From Granulicella sp. L60 (lineage in GTDB: Bacteria; Acidobacteriota; Terriglobia; Terriglobales; Acidobacteriaceae), in assembly GCF_009765825.1 (NCBI RefSeq), contig NZ_LMUR01000011.1, forward strand, positions 164,161 to 228,160: DNA of 64,000 nucleotides. The letters are read 5' to 3'. The notes under the pieces were generated by a model that worked only from the letters and a program-made list of their open reading frames with translations, ran no database searches and had not been told where the DNA came from. The position numbers and the translations under genes were made by a program. Positions 18,311-27,687 of the stretch are shown piece after piece; within the stretch, counting starts at the first letter, position 1; each line of letters starts with the position of its first letter.

Positions 18311-21053
18311 GGTTCGCCTCCTCTAGGTCTTCGTCGGTTGCATCGAGCATTGTCACATCGAGACGGCACAACAGCCTCTGTCCGCAGTGGGCACATGTCG
18401 CCGGATAGGTCTTTGGCCGCACTCTTGCATCGCCGTTAGCGAACTCTTCCGCGAGATTCACCAGGACCCGCCGCCATTCCGCAATTTGGTCCTCCAATGT
18501 AGCTGCTTTCATCCTGGAGATCTTTGGCAGCACGCCATGACCTACCGAATAGCCCTTCAAGTCACGTCCTTCTCCAGCTCGTACTAAGCCGAAGGCTACG
18601 CCTTGCAGGCTCTCAGGCTTAGAGAGAATCGCGTAGAGGGGGAGTTGTGGCGCATCCGGCCTCTCCGTCAGCCAGTCGCTCGGCGAAGCATCTCCTGTCT
18701 TGTAGTCGATCAGTATCTCTCCACCTTCGACCATGTCCACGCGATCCATACGCACGCTCAGCCGGAGTGGTCCCACATGCACGTCAGCAAACTCCGTCTC
18801 GCTTCCTCTCACCTCAAAGGGCAGTGCTCGCTCCAACTCCAGTTCCAACCACCAACGCAACAGTCTGCGCAGCCTCTCCCGTTGCACCTCTACATAGGCT
18901 ATATCCCACGCGGTCGAGCTCGACTCTGCGGTTCTCTTCAATCCTTCTCGGATGCTCCATTCCAATGCCTCCTCTCGCTCTTCTTCGGTCATTGAACGAA
19001 GCTGATCCTGCGTTTTCACTTCATCCCAGAACAACTCCAGCGCTTTGTGCACCACTGTGCCGCTCTCACGCGCATCCATCCCGGGCTCGACTGACGCCAG
19101 CTCTGTCGCCCAAAGCCTTTGCTCTGCGAAGGCTCTAAACCCGCACGCTGCTTGGAGTTCCAGGATCCTCGCGCCTCCTGGAATCACACGGTCGGGCAGT
19201 TCTCCCACGCGTTCTATATCTTCAAGCTCCTCCAGCGAGACCACTATCCGATTGGGCTCATCATCAATAAGTTCTCTGGCAGTTACAAATTCCAGATCGG
19301 AGACCGTCTGGTGCGGGACGTCAGAATCTTCAGAAGCGAGTTTTGCATGCAGAACAGGTGAAGGCCGCTGTGTCCCGTCCTTGCTCTCGTGCGCATAGCT
19401 GAACACCACTGTCGCAGCACTCTCTGCAATTCGCTTCGTCATCCTCCGGGCTTCTTCACTGTCTCGGGCGACATCGGTTCCAGGCATTTCAAGCTCTCGC
19501 TGTAGAGTCCACGGCAGCAGGGAACTGCTCCGTGTCTCCATTGGCCAGCTGAACTCGCCCGCGCGTAAAAACCATACCGCATCAAATCGACTGCCCGCGG
19601 CCTCGAGCGGCCCCATGATCTGGACCGGAGCCTCTCGTGACTCTGGCGCAAAGACTGTTTGCCGCGTGATCCGCTCAAGTCCCGTCAGCGCGTGCGCAAA
19701 GTCCACGCTGATCCCGTCGAAGTCGAGTGTTACCAACTCATCGAACGCGCTCTCCCACCTCTGCCGTGTCTGGAACTCGACACTGGTCTCGCTCACTCCT
19801 GCCCCCCATCCGGCGGCCTCCAGAAGTTCTCGCATCGCATCGGCCCAGTCGGCATGGCTTCGTGCATTCAGGCCTTCGATCCGCCGTGCTACCGCATCCA
19901 TCCGGCGCAGCGCGCTTAGTAGATGCCCCAGCTTTGATCTGCGGCGCGAGCCCTCAATCAGCGCAACCATTGCCTCCAGCGAGATCTCCGGACGCAGCAT
20001 CCTTTTCTTTCTCAGCTCGAACGCATCGAACTCTGCGCGTGGTCCGCGCTCCTCATTCGCCACCGCAACGTAGGGCGAGAGCAAAAGGATACTCACCCGC
20101 TCCAGCGGCAGGGCTTCCATGGCCCAGCGCAAGAGGTCGAGCGCAACCGATGCCATTTGCGTCTCCGACAACGCGACGCCAAGCGAAAACTCATATGGGC
20201 CGATCTCATTTCCAGCGCGAATATCCTCGAGCTCGGGGGCCAGCAATTCGCGAAAGACTCGGTCGATCTCTCGACGTTCGCTCTCCAGCCCTGGAACAAT
20301 TACTGCGACGCTAGCGTGTTCTTGTGACTCCAGGAGACTTCTTATCCAGCGTGCGGCAGTGCGCAACTCCTCTTGTTCTTCTGTCGCCTCCACCAACACT
20401 GTTCTCTCGGCCTTTGCGCTCACCGGCAGCTCCGAGATCGACATCCCCGCTGTTCGCATAGTCTCCAGCAAAGTCTCCCGCGCCGGGGTCAGGGTGTCGA
20501 ATCCAACCAGCACCAAGCCGCTCTTCGCGGCCGCAAGCTGGCCCTTCTGAACCGCACTGCGCAGCACCTCTTCCAACTGAGCGTGTGTGACGAACCCTTC
20601 GGTACGGCACACGCCCTCCATCATCTGTGCCCAGCGCTGAAACGCGCGCGCATCGGAGCTTCCTCCGGAGCCTCGCAGTTTACGCTGTCCCTCGTAGCTC
20701 CATAGAAGGCGCCATGCTTCGGCGGCCATCTCTGCGAGGGTCTCAACTGTCTTCAGACTGGCGAGCTCTTCATCGGCCTCCAAGACGGTTCGCCATACCG
20801 CGTGTTCCTGTGACCGGTTCAGCAGAAGTCGAGAGTCCTCTCCAGCTACAAGCAGCTCGCGCCACAGCGCGGTCGTCCATGTCTCCCACGCCGTTACAGC
20901 GGTCGGTGTCCAGCTTGTGTGGCCCAGTTCCTTATTGCGCAGGTCAAAGCCGTGCTGGAGGGTCCGCGCCGCCCGCTGGTTTCCTGTGACCACCGTCGCG
21001 CCACGCTCCAGCGCCTCTATGATCTCTACCGGCAGAAGCTCTGCAACATCCAT
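18303..21053 (-). CDS. addB: AddB-like PD-(D/E)XK nuclease subunit
   Basis: The start is taken at the ATG at 21053 (MDVAELLPVEI), giving 916 residues; the open frame extends to 21107. The N-terminal helicase-like region is degenerate (VTGNQRAARTL in place of a full Walker A). The C-terminal nuclease has ILIDYKTGDASPSDW. Cysteines resemble the AddB iron-sulfur staple: one in LQAACGFRAF before the nuclease and three in CAHCGQRLLC (CX2CX5C) after it. It resembles the family annotated as probable DNA repair protein beside AddA-like helicases. It is cotranscribed with the addA-like gene (8-nt overlap). Confidence 0.82.
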   Translation of the reverse strand: MDVAELLPVEIIEALERGATVVTGNQRAARTLQHGFDLRNKELGHTSWTPTAVTAWETWTTALWRELLVAGEDSRLLLNRSQEHAVWRTVLEADEELASLKTVETLAEMAAEAWRLLWSYEGQRKLRGSGGSSDARAFQRWAQMMEGVCRTEGFVTHAQLEEVLRSAVQKGQLAAAKSGLVLVGFDTLTPARETLLETMRTAGMSISELPVSAKAERTVLVEATEEQEELRTAARWIRSLLESQEHASVAVIVPGLESERREIDRVFRELLAPELEDIRAGNEIGPYEFSLGVALSETQMASVALDLLRWAMEALPLERVSILLLSPYVAVANEERGPRAEFDAFELRKKRMLRPEISLEAMVALIEGSRRRSKLGHLLSALRRMDAVARRIEGLNARSHADWADAMRELLEAAGWGAGVSETSVEFQTRQRWESAFDELVTLDFDGISVDFAHALTGLERITRQTVFAPESREAPVQIMGPLEAAGSRFDAVWFLRAGEFSWPMETRSSSLLPWTLQRELEMPGTDVARDSEEARRMTKRIAESAATVVFSYAHESKDGTQRPSPVLHAKLASEDSDVPHQTVSDLEFVTARELIDDEPNRIVVSLEELEDIERVGELPDRVIPGGARILELQAACGFRAFAEQRLWATELASVEPGMDARESGTVVHKALELFWDEVKTQDQLRSMTEEEREEALEWSIREGLKRTAESSSTAWDIAYVEVQRERLRRLLRWWLELELERALPFEVRGSETEFADVHVGPLRLSVRMDRVDMVEGGEILIDYKTGDASPSDWLTERPDAPQLPLYAILSKPESLQGVAFGLVRAGEGRDLKGYSVGHGVLPKISRMKAATLEDQIAEWRRVLVNLAEEFANGDARVRPKTYPATCAHCGQRLLCRLDVTMLDATDEDLEEANRG

Positions 21054-21277
21054 ACCTCGGTTATACGCCCCGTGCCAGGGATAAAACCTTCGCATCATGC
21101 TGTGCAAAAAACGTTCGGAATCACTCCTGATCTCGGCCCGTGCGACTTGCTTCGCAGCCCTCAGGCCACCTTCGGGAGGCTCGTATGGAATACGTGATGT
21201 GCCCAGCCTGACGGGGCGCTTGCCATATTGGCGATGCTTCGGGCCTCAGCCAGTTATCATGGGAAGAGGAGTCAATT

Positions 21278-22180
21278 TTGTCGCGCAAGCTGCTCTTCCC
21301 ATTTGTTCTCACACTGGCTCTGCTCTCCGGCTGCGGGCCCAAGACGCCGAGGCCGACGCCGAAGACAAACGCAGGCGATCAGAAGACTTTCACTATCCGT
21401 GGACGCGTGCTGGCCACCACGTCCACTGGCGTTACGCTCGACGGCGAAAACGTCCCCGGTTTTATGGAAGCTATGACCATGGAGTACAAGCTCAGGGACC
21501 CCAGCGTCGTCAGCGAACTGCACCCAGGCGACCGCATCACCGCGACCGTTCTTGCTGACCATTCCTCCGAGGGGTATACGAATATCCGCCTCGACAATAT
21601 TGTCGTCATCGCCCAGGCGCGACCTGACTATAAGCCCGCGATTCAATACCACGTGCCCACTACCGGCGACCAGGTACCTGACTTCGTTCTCCTTAACCAG
21701 AGCGGACGTACTGTTCACCTCTCTCAGTTCAAGGGCAAGGTTGTCTTGATGACTTTCATCTACACTCGCTGCCAGCTGGCTGACTTCTGTCCGCGTATGA
21801 GCCGGAACTTCGCTGAGATCGACCACGCTCTGGCAGCGGAGCCAGCCCTCTACGACCAGACACATCTTTTGTCCGTTAGCTTCGATCCTGCTTACGACAC
21901 GCCTAAGGTTCTACGCAGCTACGGCGGTGCGTATACCGGCAACTACACCAATGAGAGATTCGCCCACTGGGACTTCGCTGCGCCCACGGAGAAAGATCTC
22001 CCTACGGTCACGCAGTTCTTCAACGTAGGCGTTACTCCCGGCGATAGCAGATCTCTCACGCACTCGCTTTCTACGGTACTCATCGGCAAAGACGGCAGGA
22101 TCGTCGATTGGTATCCCACCAACGAGTGGAAGCCATCTGACGTCTTCAGCCAGATCAAAACGCTGCTTCCTCAAAGCTAA
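21278..22180 (+). CDS. CusF-like plus SCO1/SenC fusion lipoprotein
   Basis: 300 residues. Lipoprotein signal with lipobox LLSGC (Cys19). Residues about 36-112 resemble a CusF-type copper-binding beta barrel (VTLDGENVPGFMEAMTMEY). Residues about 125-298 are an SCO1/SenC thioredoxin fold (VPDFVLLNQSGR, FIYTRC, LLSVSFDPAYDTP) with His262 in the usual place. The copper-ligand cysteines Cys165 and Cys171 form CX5C rather than the common CX3C. SCO proteins deliver copper to cytochrome oxidase CuA or act as thiol reductants. The TTG start is supported by GAGGAG about 9 nt upstream. No oxidase genes are adjacent. Confidence 0.85.
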   Translation: MSRKLLFPFVLTLALLSGCGPKTPRPTPKTNAGDQKTFTIRGRVLATTSTGVTLDGENVPGFMEAMTMEYKLRDPSVVSELHPGDRITATVLADHSSEGYTNIRLDNIVVIAQARPDYKPAIQYHVPTTGDQVPDFVLLNQSGRTVHLSQFKGKVVLMTFIYTRCQLADFCPRMSRNFAEIDHALAAEPALYDQTHLLSVSFDPAYDTPKVLRSYGGAYTGNYTNERFAHWDFAAPTEKDLPTVTQFFNVGVTPGDSRSLTHSLSTVLIGKDGRIVDWYPTNEWKPSDVFSQIKTLLPQS

Positions 22181-22515
22181 GGCGTGGCGCTCAGCAATTC
22201 TACACGGACGATCTTGCAGTCCACGTCCTTACCATCCGGGTTTGTCAGCTTACCTTTCTTTCCGTTGACCTCGTACTTCATCGTGGTTCCGACGACGAAG
22301 TCGGTTGCATTCATCGAGTGTTTTCCATCGGTCCTGCAGGTGTACTGCTTGTCCGTGCCGGTGAAGAACAGGTCGTACTGCTGATGTTTATGATCCTTAT
22401 CGCTTGCCCCTGTGGGATTCACGTCCTTTAGTATCGTCCGGCCTTTGAACTTCGCCGCCATCGCCGGCAGCACCGTCATCAGAACCAATATCGTCATCAG
22501 ATATCTCTTACGCAT
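22177..22515 (-). CDS. Small secreted protein of unknown function
   Basis: 112 residues from the ATG at 22515 (AAGGAG 7 nt upstream). An N-terminal signal peptide (about residues 1-20, ending PAMA) precedes a compact charged domain with two cysteines (YTCRTDGKH and DVDCKIVRV) that could form a disulfide. I do not recognise a family. The stop overlaps the stop of the convergent SCO gene by 4 bp. It follows the DinB-like gene on the same strand by 68 bp and may be cotranscribed. Confidence 0.7.
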   Translation of the reverse strand: MRKRYLMTILVLMTVLPAMAAKFKGRTILKDVNPTGASDKDHKHQQYDLFFTGTDKQYTCRTDGKHSMNATDFVVGTTMKYEVNGKKGKLTNPDGKDVDCKIVRVELLSATP

Positions 22516-22583
22516 AGTGCAGTCTCCTTTTTGTGCCGATGGTAGATGCGCCAACGTCGCCTTTTCATTAGAAATTCTGGTCA

Positions 22584-23108
22584 TCACTTCGACCACGGTG
22601 GAACCACACCCGACATTCGGGCATAGGCGATCAGTTGCCCCATATGCTCGTTGTCGTGAACGAGAATGCGGAGATACATACCGTCCACAGTCGCATCCTT
22701 ATCCATGATCCTGACCTTGCGCTGGAGATCTCCCGGCTTCAGTTGGGCGCGGGCGGTCCTCACCGCATCGAGCGATCGCTTTAGGAACGCGATAACATCC
22801 GCTTTGGACGTCAGGGATCTCTCGATCTGATCCTCTGTTTCGCTGGCCTTGATCTCCGATGGCATCGGTGATCCCGTCACGCTCAGCAGATAGAAGTTTG
22901 CCACCGCGATGTGCATGTAGACCTCGCTGGTCGACCTCACTCCAGGCGCAGGGCGCCAGCTGAATTTATCCGCCGGTGTGGCCTCCGCCAGGGCGATCAG
23001 CTGCTTTGAGACATGGCTCCACTCGCCGTTGTACCCCTCCCAAAGGCCCTCATATTGCGCGTGCAGGGTGGCGGTAAACAAGATCATCAGCAGGAAAAAC
23101 TTCTTCAT
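22584..23108 (-). CDS. Secreted DinB-superfamily protein
   Basis: Start at ATG 23108 with GGGAG upstream. A signal peptide (MKKFFLLMILFTATLHA) is followed by a four-helix DinB-like domain of about 155 residues. Potential metal histidines sit in SEVYMHIAVANFYLL and in VHDNEHMGQLIAYARMSGVVPPW, the typical C-terminal block. DinB-fold proteins usually bind a divalent metal; many act in thiol-dependent chemistry, but the role of the exported acidobacterial members is unknown. It lies downstream of engB with a 62-bp gap. Confidence 0.82.
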   Translation of the reverse strand: MKKFFLLMILFTATLHAQYEGLWEGYNGEWSHVSKQLIALAEATPADKFSWRPAPGVRSTSEVYMHIAVANFYLLSVTGSPMPSEIKASETEDQIERSLTSKADVIAFLKRSLDAVRTARAQLKPGDLQRKVRIMDKDATVDGMYLRILVHDNEHMGQLIAYARMSGVVPPWSK

Positions 23109-23170
23109 GAAATCTCCCGTCGCTAATTTGCTGGTCTGACGTTCCAACAGGCGAGAGCCAACGGCTACGT

Positions 23171-23782
23171 TTAATCGGCGATCTCCTGCAGCTTCGCCCA
23201 TAGGGCCTTCGTTCCCGCATCTGTTTTGGCCGATACAGCAAGAATCTCGTCGACCTCGTGCTCCTTTTTCAACGCAGCTACCGACTTCGCCAACTCGTTG
23301 TTCGACAGCTTATCAGCTTTCGTTCCAACCACCAGGTATGGGCGCTGCGTCTGCTTGAAGTAGGTAATCAGCTGGGTGTCGTTCGCCTGCGGTGGAATGT
23401 TCGTGTCCACGAGGCAGATGCAAAGCGCCAGCGTCTCCCGCTCCGCCAGATAGGGTTCGATAAACTTGGGCCACTCGGCCGATATGGACTTCGAGATCTT
23501 AGCGTACCCGTATCCCGGCAGGTCGGCGAAGATCAGCGTGGGCCTCAGCTTCATCTTGTCTCCCGAACCTTCGTGCAAAGCAAAAAAGTTGATCGCCCGC
23601 GTTCGTCCAGGCGTAGATGAGGTGTGTGCCTGCTTCGATCCAAGCAGGGCATTGATGAGGGAAGACTTGCCTACGTTCGAGCGTCCCAGAAACGCTATCT
23701 CCGGCGCTCCGTAGGTCTTGGACTCGGCGGGGAAGTGCGCGACGTCGGTGGCAGATAGTAGAAAAACAGGATTGAGCCGCAT
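23171..23782 (-). CDS. engB: Ribosome biogenesis GTPase EngB (YsxC/YihA)
   Basis: 203 residues with the full set of G motifs: G1 GRSNVGKSSLIN, G2 within SSTPGRTRAINFF, G3 DLPGYGYAKIS and G4 VGTKADKLS. This order and spacing is characteristic of EngB, a cytosolic GTPase needed for large-subunit ribosome assembly. It is the first gene of a minus-strand run with the DinB-like and small secreted genes, which have no known link to ribosome assembly. Confidence 0.95.
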   Translation of the reverse strand: MRLNPVFLLSATDVAHFPAESKTYGAPEIAFLGRSNVGKSSLINALLGSKQAHTSSTPGRTRAINFFALHEGSGDKMKLRPTLIFADLPGYGYAKISKSISAEWPKFIEPYLAERETLALCICLVDTNIPPQANDTQLITYFKQTQRPYLVVGTKADKLSNNELAKSVAALKKEHEVDEILAVSAKTDAGTKALWAKLQEIAD

Positions 23783-23851
23783 TGAGTCAGTCTACCGCTT
23801 CATCCTGCTGTTTACTTTTGAGACTTTGCTTCCAGTAAATTCGACTACATC

Positions 23852-23890
23852 AAAAAGCACCCACTCTCACGTGAAGAGCGGGTGCTTTTT
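23852..23890 (-). terminator. Bidirectional-looking terminator downstream of the glycine-zipper lipoprotein gene
   Basis: AAAAAGCACCC at 23852-23862 pairs with GGGTGCTTTTT at 23880-23890, with a shorter CTCT/AGAG inner stem. It lies 25 bp past the lipoprotein stop, and read on the minus strand it ends in five T residues. The A/T arms make it symmetrical, but no plus-strand gene ends nearby. Confidence 0.85.
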
Positions 23891-23914
23891 GGGAGCAGAT
23901 TGGATCGGGTGGAT

Positions 23915-24715
23915 CTAGTCCCGAAGTGTAACTGTAACCGGCGCCGTCAGGTGGAAGGTCACCGTTGACTCCGAAGGGATTACGACGTCTTTGTTTCCGG
24001 TAAACGCGGCTCCAGCCGTGCCCGCGCCGGCGCCCAGTAGACCACCGATCAGCGCACCCTTGCCGCCACCCGCCAGGCCGCCAATCAGAGCGCCTCCACC
24101 TGCGCCTCCGCCGATAAAGCCTGCGGTGCGCTTGCCCTTTCCGCTCTGATCTTTCTCGTAAGAGGTCACGCTGACGGGCGTTCCGGAGATCGAGGTCACC
24201 GCAATGCCGAGTGCGCCTGACCCCTTGAACCTACCGCGTCCCTTTGCGGCGACCACTGTACCCACAACATGGGCTCCGCGTGGAAAGATGGTCGCGCCGC
24301 CGGAGCTGCGGAGAGGCGCTGCCAGCACGCCCGTAAACCCGTCCCCGACGTTGTTGTGGCTCGCGCTGAGCTGCTCTGTAATGGTAACGGTCACCGCGCT
24401 ACCTGCTGCTGCCGTTACTTTGCGCGGCGGTGGAGGGGGTGGGGGCTCGGCCACCATGGCGGGGCCTGGTTGTACTGCCGGCTGCGCTGGCGGTGGTGCA
24501 GATGACGTCTCCGATGCCGGGGCTGGCGCAGTTGCAGGAGGCGGAGCAGCCGTCGAAGGATTCGCAGCTGTAGGGGTGCTGGGTTGAGGGGCCACCGTCC
24601 CGTCCGAGTTAAGACCTTGCGCAGGAGGTGGAGGAGGAGAGCTCTTGCATCCGCCGACGAAGAGAGCCGTCGAAAGAGCTAATGTTGCTGCAAAGGGTAT
24701 TGAACCTGTTCGCAT
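23915..24715 (-). CDS. Glycine-zipper lipoprotein with Pro/Ala-rich linker
   Basis: 266 residues. Lipobox LFVGGC near residue 23 is followed by a Pro/Ala-rich linker (about 25-100), then a beta-rich domain (VTVTITEQLSASHNNVGDGFTGVL, with TIFPRGAHVVGTV) and a glycine-zipper stretch (AGFIGGGAGGGALIGGLAGG and following). A final beta segment resembles the outer-membrane-associated lipoproteins of the SlyB/TMEM-like glycine-zipper class. Likely envelope-associated; function unknown. GGAG precedes the ATG. Confidence 0.78.
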   Translation of the reverse strand: MRTGSIPFAATLALSTALFVGGCKSSPPPPPAQGLNSDGTVAPQPSTPTAANPSTAAPPPATAPAPASETSSAPPPAQPAVQPGPAMVAEPPPPPPPRKVTAAAGSAVTVTITEQLSASHNNVGDGFTGVLAAPLRSSGGATIFPRGAHVVGTVVAAKGRGRFKGSGALGIAVTSISGTPVSVTSYEKDQSGKGKRTAGFIGGGAGGGALIGGLAGGGKGALIGGLLGAGAGTAGAAFTGNKDVVIPSESTVTFHLTAPVTVTLRD

Positions 24716-25502
24716 GGCTTGTCTCCAGATGGTGCGCTAATTGCCAGATCAATATCCTGCATAGATTAGACCCTCTGGCAAAAGTTGCCAAGAGAGAAGA
24801 AGGCACTTTGAGATTGGTCTGACGGGCATCGCCGTTTCGTTGGCAAGATCGAATCTTCTCAGAAAATCTTCTCATTTAATATGAGTTGGATAGTTATCAA
24901 TGAGTAAATAGGGTGTACCGGATGCGGCATTTTTGTAAACTCTAAACTCATTTGATCGCAGCTTTGTGGGCTAGTTTCGGACGGCCAATCGGAGTGTCGG
25001 GCAGCAGGGGATAGGCATTCCACGAGAGCGAGAATCTCTCGTTTTGGTAGATGTTATTCAATTTTACCGAGAATTATCGAAGAAATGAGCCGGAACCCCG
25101 ATTGGAACTGCCACCTCTCATGGCTCCGTGGTACTGTTATCGCCTGACGCAGAGTAAGCCATCAAAGGCCTCGTATATAGATACAGAGATGTGACCCGAA
25201 AGTACTACGGGCAATTCCCGGGTAGCGGGTTATGCTCCATGGGAAGTCATCAATAAGTATCTTCCGGTAGAGGACGATCTGCCTGTCGGCGACTACTAAC
25301 TCTCAAGGGACCGCTAAAGATAAACTACGCGAGATATTTGGAGAAAATCGAATATTATTCTCACATTCTGATCCAGTTTCCCAAAAAAGAACTAGTACTA
25401 GTTTCTCAGACGTCGTTCTCCTCTTCACTTCATGTCTGTAGCTTCAGCTTCGAAAGTTCAATCTGCTCGAAACCGTACCACCACCTTCTGGAGGGAACAC
25501 CC
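24716..25502. other. 787-bp gap, no gene identified
   Basis: No supported coding frame or RNA was found. The stretch 24848-24960 is AT-rich and holds repeated CTCAT/ATGAG elements, suitable for promoters of the flanking divergent genes. A 7-bp hairpin (ACGAGAG at 25022-25028, CTCTCGT at 25036-25042, then three T) could be a weak terminator. The part nearest the downstream gene may be a long 5' leader. The open frame from 25338 to 25502 does not look like protein. Confidence 0.5.
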
Positions 25503-27602
25503 ATGATTGGCAACTATTTTGCCCAGCTGACAGCTTCAAAGCGAAGCGCGCTCGCATTGCTCGCCTCGTGCGCGATCTTCACTGCGGGCTGCTCGAATAT
25601 GACAAGCACGGCGCCAGACACAAACTCTTTTAGCACTGCGGCTACCCTTAGCGGGCGTGTGCACGGCGGTAACCAGCCCGTGGTCGGTGCCGCAGTCCAG
25701 CTCTGGTATGCGGGCCAGGCTCCCGCGGCTCCCGCGCTTGCGGCTTCGACTACGACCGATAGCACAGGAGCGTTCTCCTTTACAAAGGACGCAACTGACG
25801 GGGAGACCCCCACCACTGCCAACGAGTTTTCCTGCCCCACCGTGAGCGGCACCACAAATCCTCTGGTTTATGTCATATCCGAGGGTGGAAATACCCTCAA
25901 CGATGGCAGCTCTGCCAACAATACCGCTGCCGTGTTCCTTGGCATCTATGACGTCTGCAACAATCTGGGGACGCCGCACTTTCTTCATCTCAGCGAAGCC
26001 ACAACGGCGGCTACCATGGTTGCGGCGCAGCAGTTCTTCAACCCGGCGTTCGACACACTTTCGGCGGACGGCACGGGAGCCCAGAAGATTATCGTCGAGA
26101 ACCTTAAGAACACGATCGCTCTTCTCGCGAATGTGGCGGACGGGAGTGTAGCTGGTACGACAACGCTCAATGCAGCCACAGGTGGTACAAGCAACATCAA
26201 TTCTGCTGTGTCCATGAACGCAACTCCCGAACCGGGCAAGATCAGCCTGCTTGCGAATATCATGGCCGCCTGCGTTGATAATGCAAGTGCGACGGCGACT
26301 CCTTGCACGACGCTCTTCAACGCTGCAGTTCCGCCTGTACCCAATACCACGACCAACAACCCGGTCTCTTACGCCAAAGCCAAGGATACGCTTCAGGCAC
26401 TCTTCTACATGCTGACGAATCCGACCAGCACGGCAGCCGGTACGTCCAATATGAACACGATCTTTGGCCTTGCCGGTGGGCTTTCCGGTCCCTACCAGCC
26501 GGCTCTCAACACGCAGCCGACCGATTGGACTGTTGCCATCAACTACAACAGCACCAGCACCTGCGGTACACCGACCGGCGGAACAGGTGGCTTCATCAGC
26601 GGCCCTGCCGATATTGGAATCGATAATGCCGACAATCTCTGGATTGCAAACTCCCAGGCCAGCACAGGAAATCTCGTCGAGATCTCCGCGGCAGGCATTC
26701 CTACCGTATGCCTCCAGGTTGGCAGCGGTGGATCGAAGAGTGGAGGTGTCGTCGACATCAACGGCAACATCTGGACCGGTGCAGGCAACAGCGTCTACCG
26801 TTACAACCCATCGCTTAAGACGATGCTCGCGATGCCAGCCGGCGTAGCGGTCCTCGGCGTTACCACGGACGGTAACGGCAACATCTACTTTTCCTCAACC
26901 AATGGATCTTTGTATGAACTGCCGAACGGAACAGCAGCACCCTCTGCGGTCACCCCGGTACAGATCTCCAGTACTGTAGGTACCTATCCCATCCGGCTGA
27001 TGCCCGACTTCCAGGGCGAGGTCAACAAGGTTGCGAACCCAAGCAACATCTGGGTCTCCTCCGGTGCCGCTTTCGTCTCAGAGGTATCCCCCAGCACCTC
27101 GGGGTCAGCTATGAACGGCTTCGTGACAGCTCCCATTGCCACTTCGGGCAGTTCCTACGGACTCTCCATCAACCAGATCAACAGCGTCTTCGTCTCGGCG
27201 ATGGATACGAATGCGGTTACGTCCCTTGTATTGCATTCGGGTTCCTATGCCGCTCCTACCGGTTGGCCTTTCACGGCAACCACTGCAGGCATCGCCGGCC
27301 CTACGGCGATCTCCATCGATGGCCGTTCCAACACCTGGCTTCCTAACAATACCAATGGCACTTCCACCGGTAGCATAAGCGAGATTAGCGATACGCCAAC
27401 TGCCACCTCTCCCTCAACTGGCTTCCAGAGGCCTTCCACGTACCTGAACTCGAGCCGCATATTGGTCATCGATCAAGCAGGAAACGTCTGGGTCGCGGGA
27501 GACGGCGCCAGCTTCATCACCGAGATTGTCGGTGCTGCCGTTCCCCTCTATCAGCCGTACTCGATGGGTCTTACGAACGGTCGCTACCAGGCGATCCCCT
27601 AA
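25503..27602 (+). CDS. Large secreted lipoprotein with beta-propeller-like repeats
   Basis: The ATG at 25503 is chosen because GGAGGG lies 8-10 nt upstream and the product starts with a lipoprotein signal (lipobox FTAGC, Cys30). 699 residues: a carboxypeptidase-regulatory-like beta domain follows (ATLSGRVHGGNQPVVGAAVQL), then a long Thr/Asn-rich region, and in the second half NHL/SMP-30-like propeller strands (DIGIDNADNLWIANS, VDINGNIWTGAGN, TTDGNGNIYFSS, IDQAGNVWVAGDG). Likely anchored in the outer envelope. Ligand unknown. Confidence 0.8.
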   Translation: MIGNYFAQLTASKRSALALLASCAIFTAGCSNMTSTAPDTNSFSTAATLSGRVHGGNQPVVGAAVQLWYAGQAPAAPALAASTTTDSTGAFSFTKDATDGETPTTANEFSCPTVSGTTNPLVYVISEGGNTLNDGSSANNTAAVFLGIYDVCNNLGTPHFLHLSEATTAATMVAAQQFFNPAFDTLSADGTGAQKIIVENLKNTIALLANVADGSVAGTTTLNAATGGTSNINSAVSMNATPEPGKISLLANIMAACVDNASATATPCTTLFNAAVPPVPNTTTNNPVSYAKAKDTLQALFYMLTNPTSTAAGTSNMNTIFGLAGGLSGPYQPALNTQPTDWTVAINYNSTSTCGTPTGGTGGFISGPADIGIDNADNLWIANSQASTGNLVEISAAGIPTVCLQVGSGGSKSGGVVDINGNIWTGAGNSVYRYNPSLKTMLAMPAGVAVLGVTTDGNGNIYFSSTNGSLYELPNGTAAPSAVTPVQISSTVGTYPIRLMPDFQGEVNKVANPSNIWVSSGAAFVSEVSPSTSGSAMNGFVTAPIATSGSSYGLSINQINSVFVSAMDTNAVTSLVLHSGSYAAPTGWPFTATTAGIAGPTAISIDGRSNTWLPNNTNGTSTGSISEISDTPTATSPSTGFQRPSTYLNSSRILVIDQAGNVWVAGDGASFITEIVGAAVPLYQPYSMGLTNGRYQAIP

Positions 27603-27623
27603 CCCACGCTGCAAAACGTCAAC

Positions 27624-27659
27624 AGAAAGCCCCGGGATCTACTCTTCCCGGGGCTTTCT
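27624..27659. terminator. Bidirectional terminator between convergent genes
   Basis: A 14-bp perfect inverted repeat (27624-27637 with 27646-27659, core AAAGCCCCGGGA) with an 8-bp loop lies between the convergent lipoprotein and mutarotase genes. The arms end in CTTTCT on either strand, so it can serve both. Confidence 0.85.
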
Positions 27660-27687
27660 GCATTCATCCCACGCAGGGCGACCGGCC

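Noticed and set aside
24960..25330. Possible cyclic-di-GMP riboswitch (GTAGCGGGTTA and similar strings)
   Set aside because: Only isolated short matches; the order and pairing of the conserved stems could not be traced.
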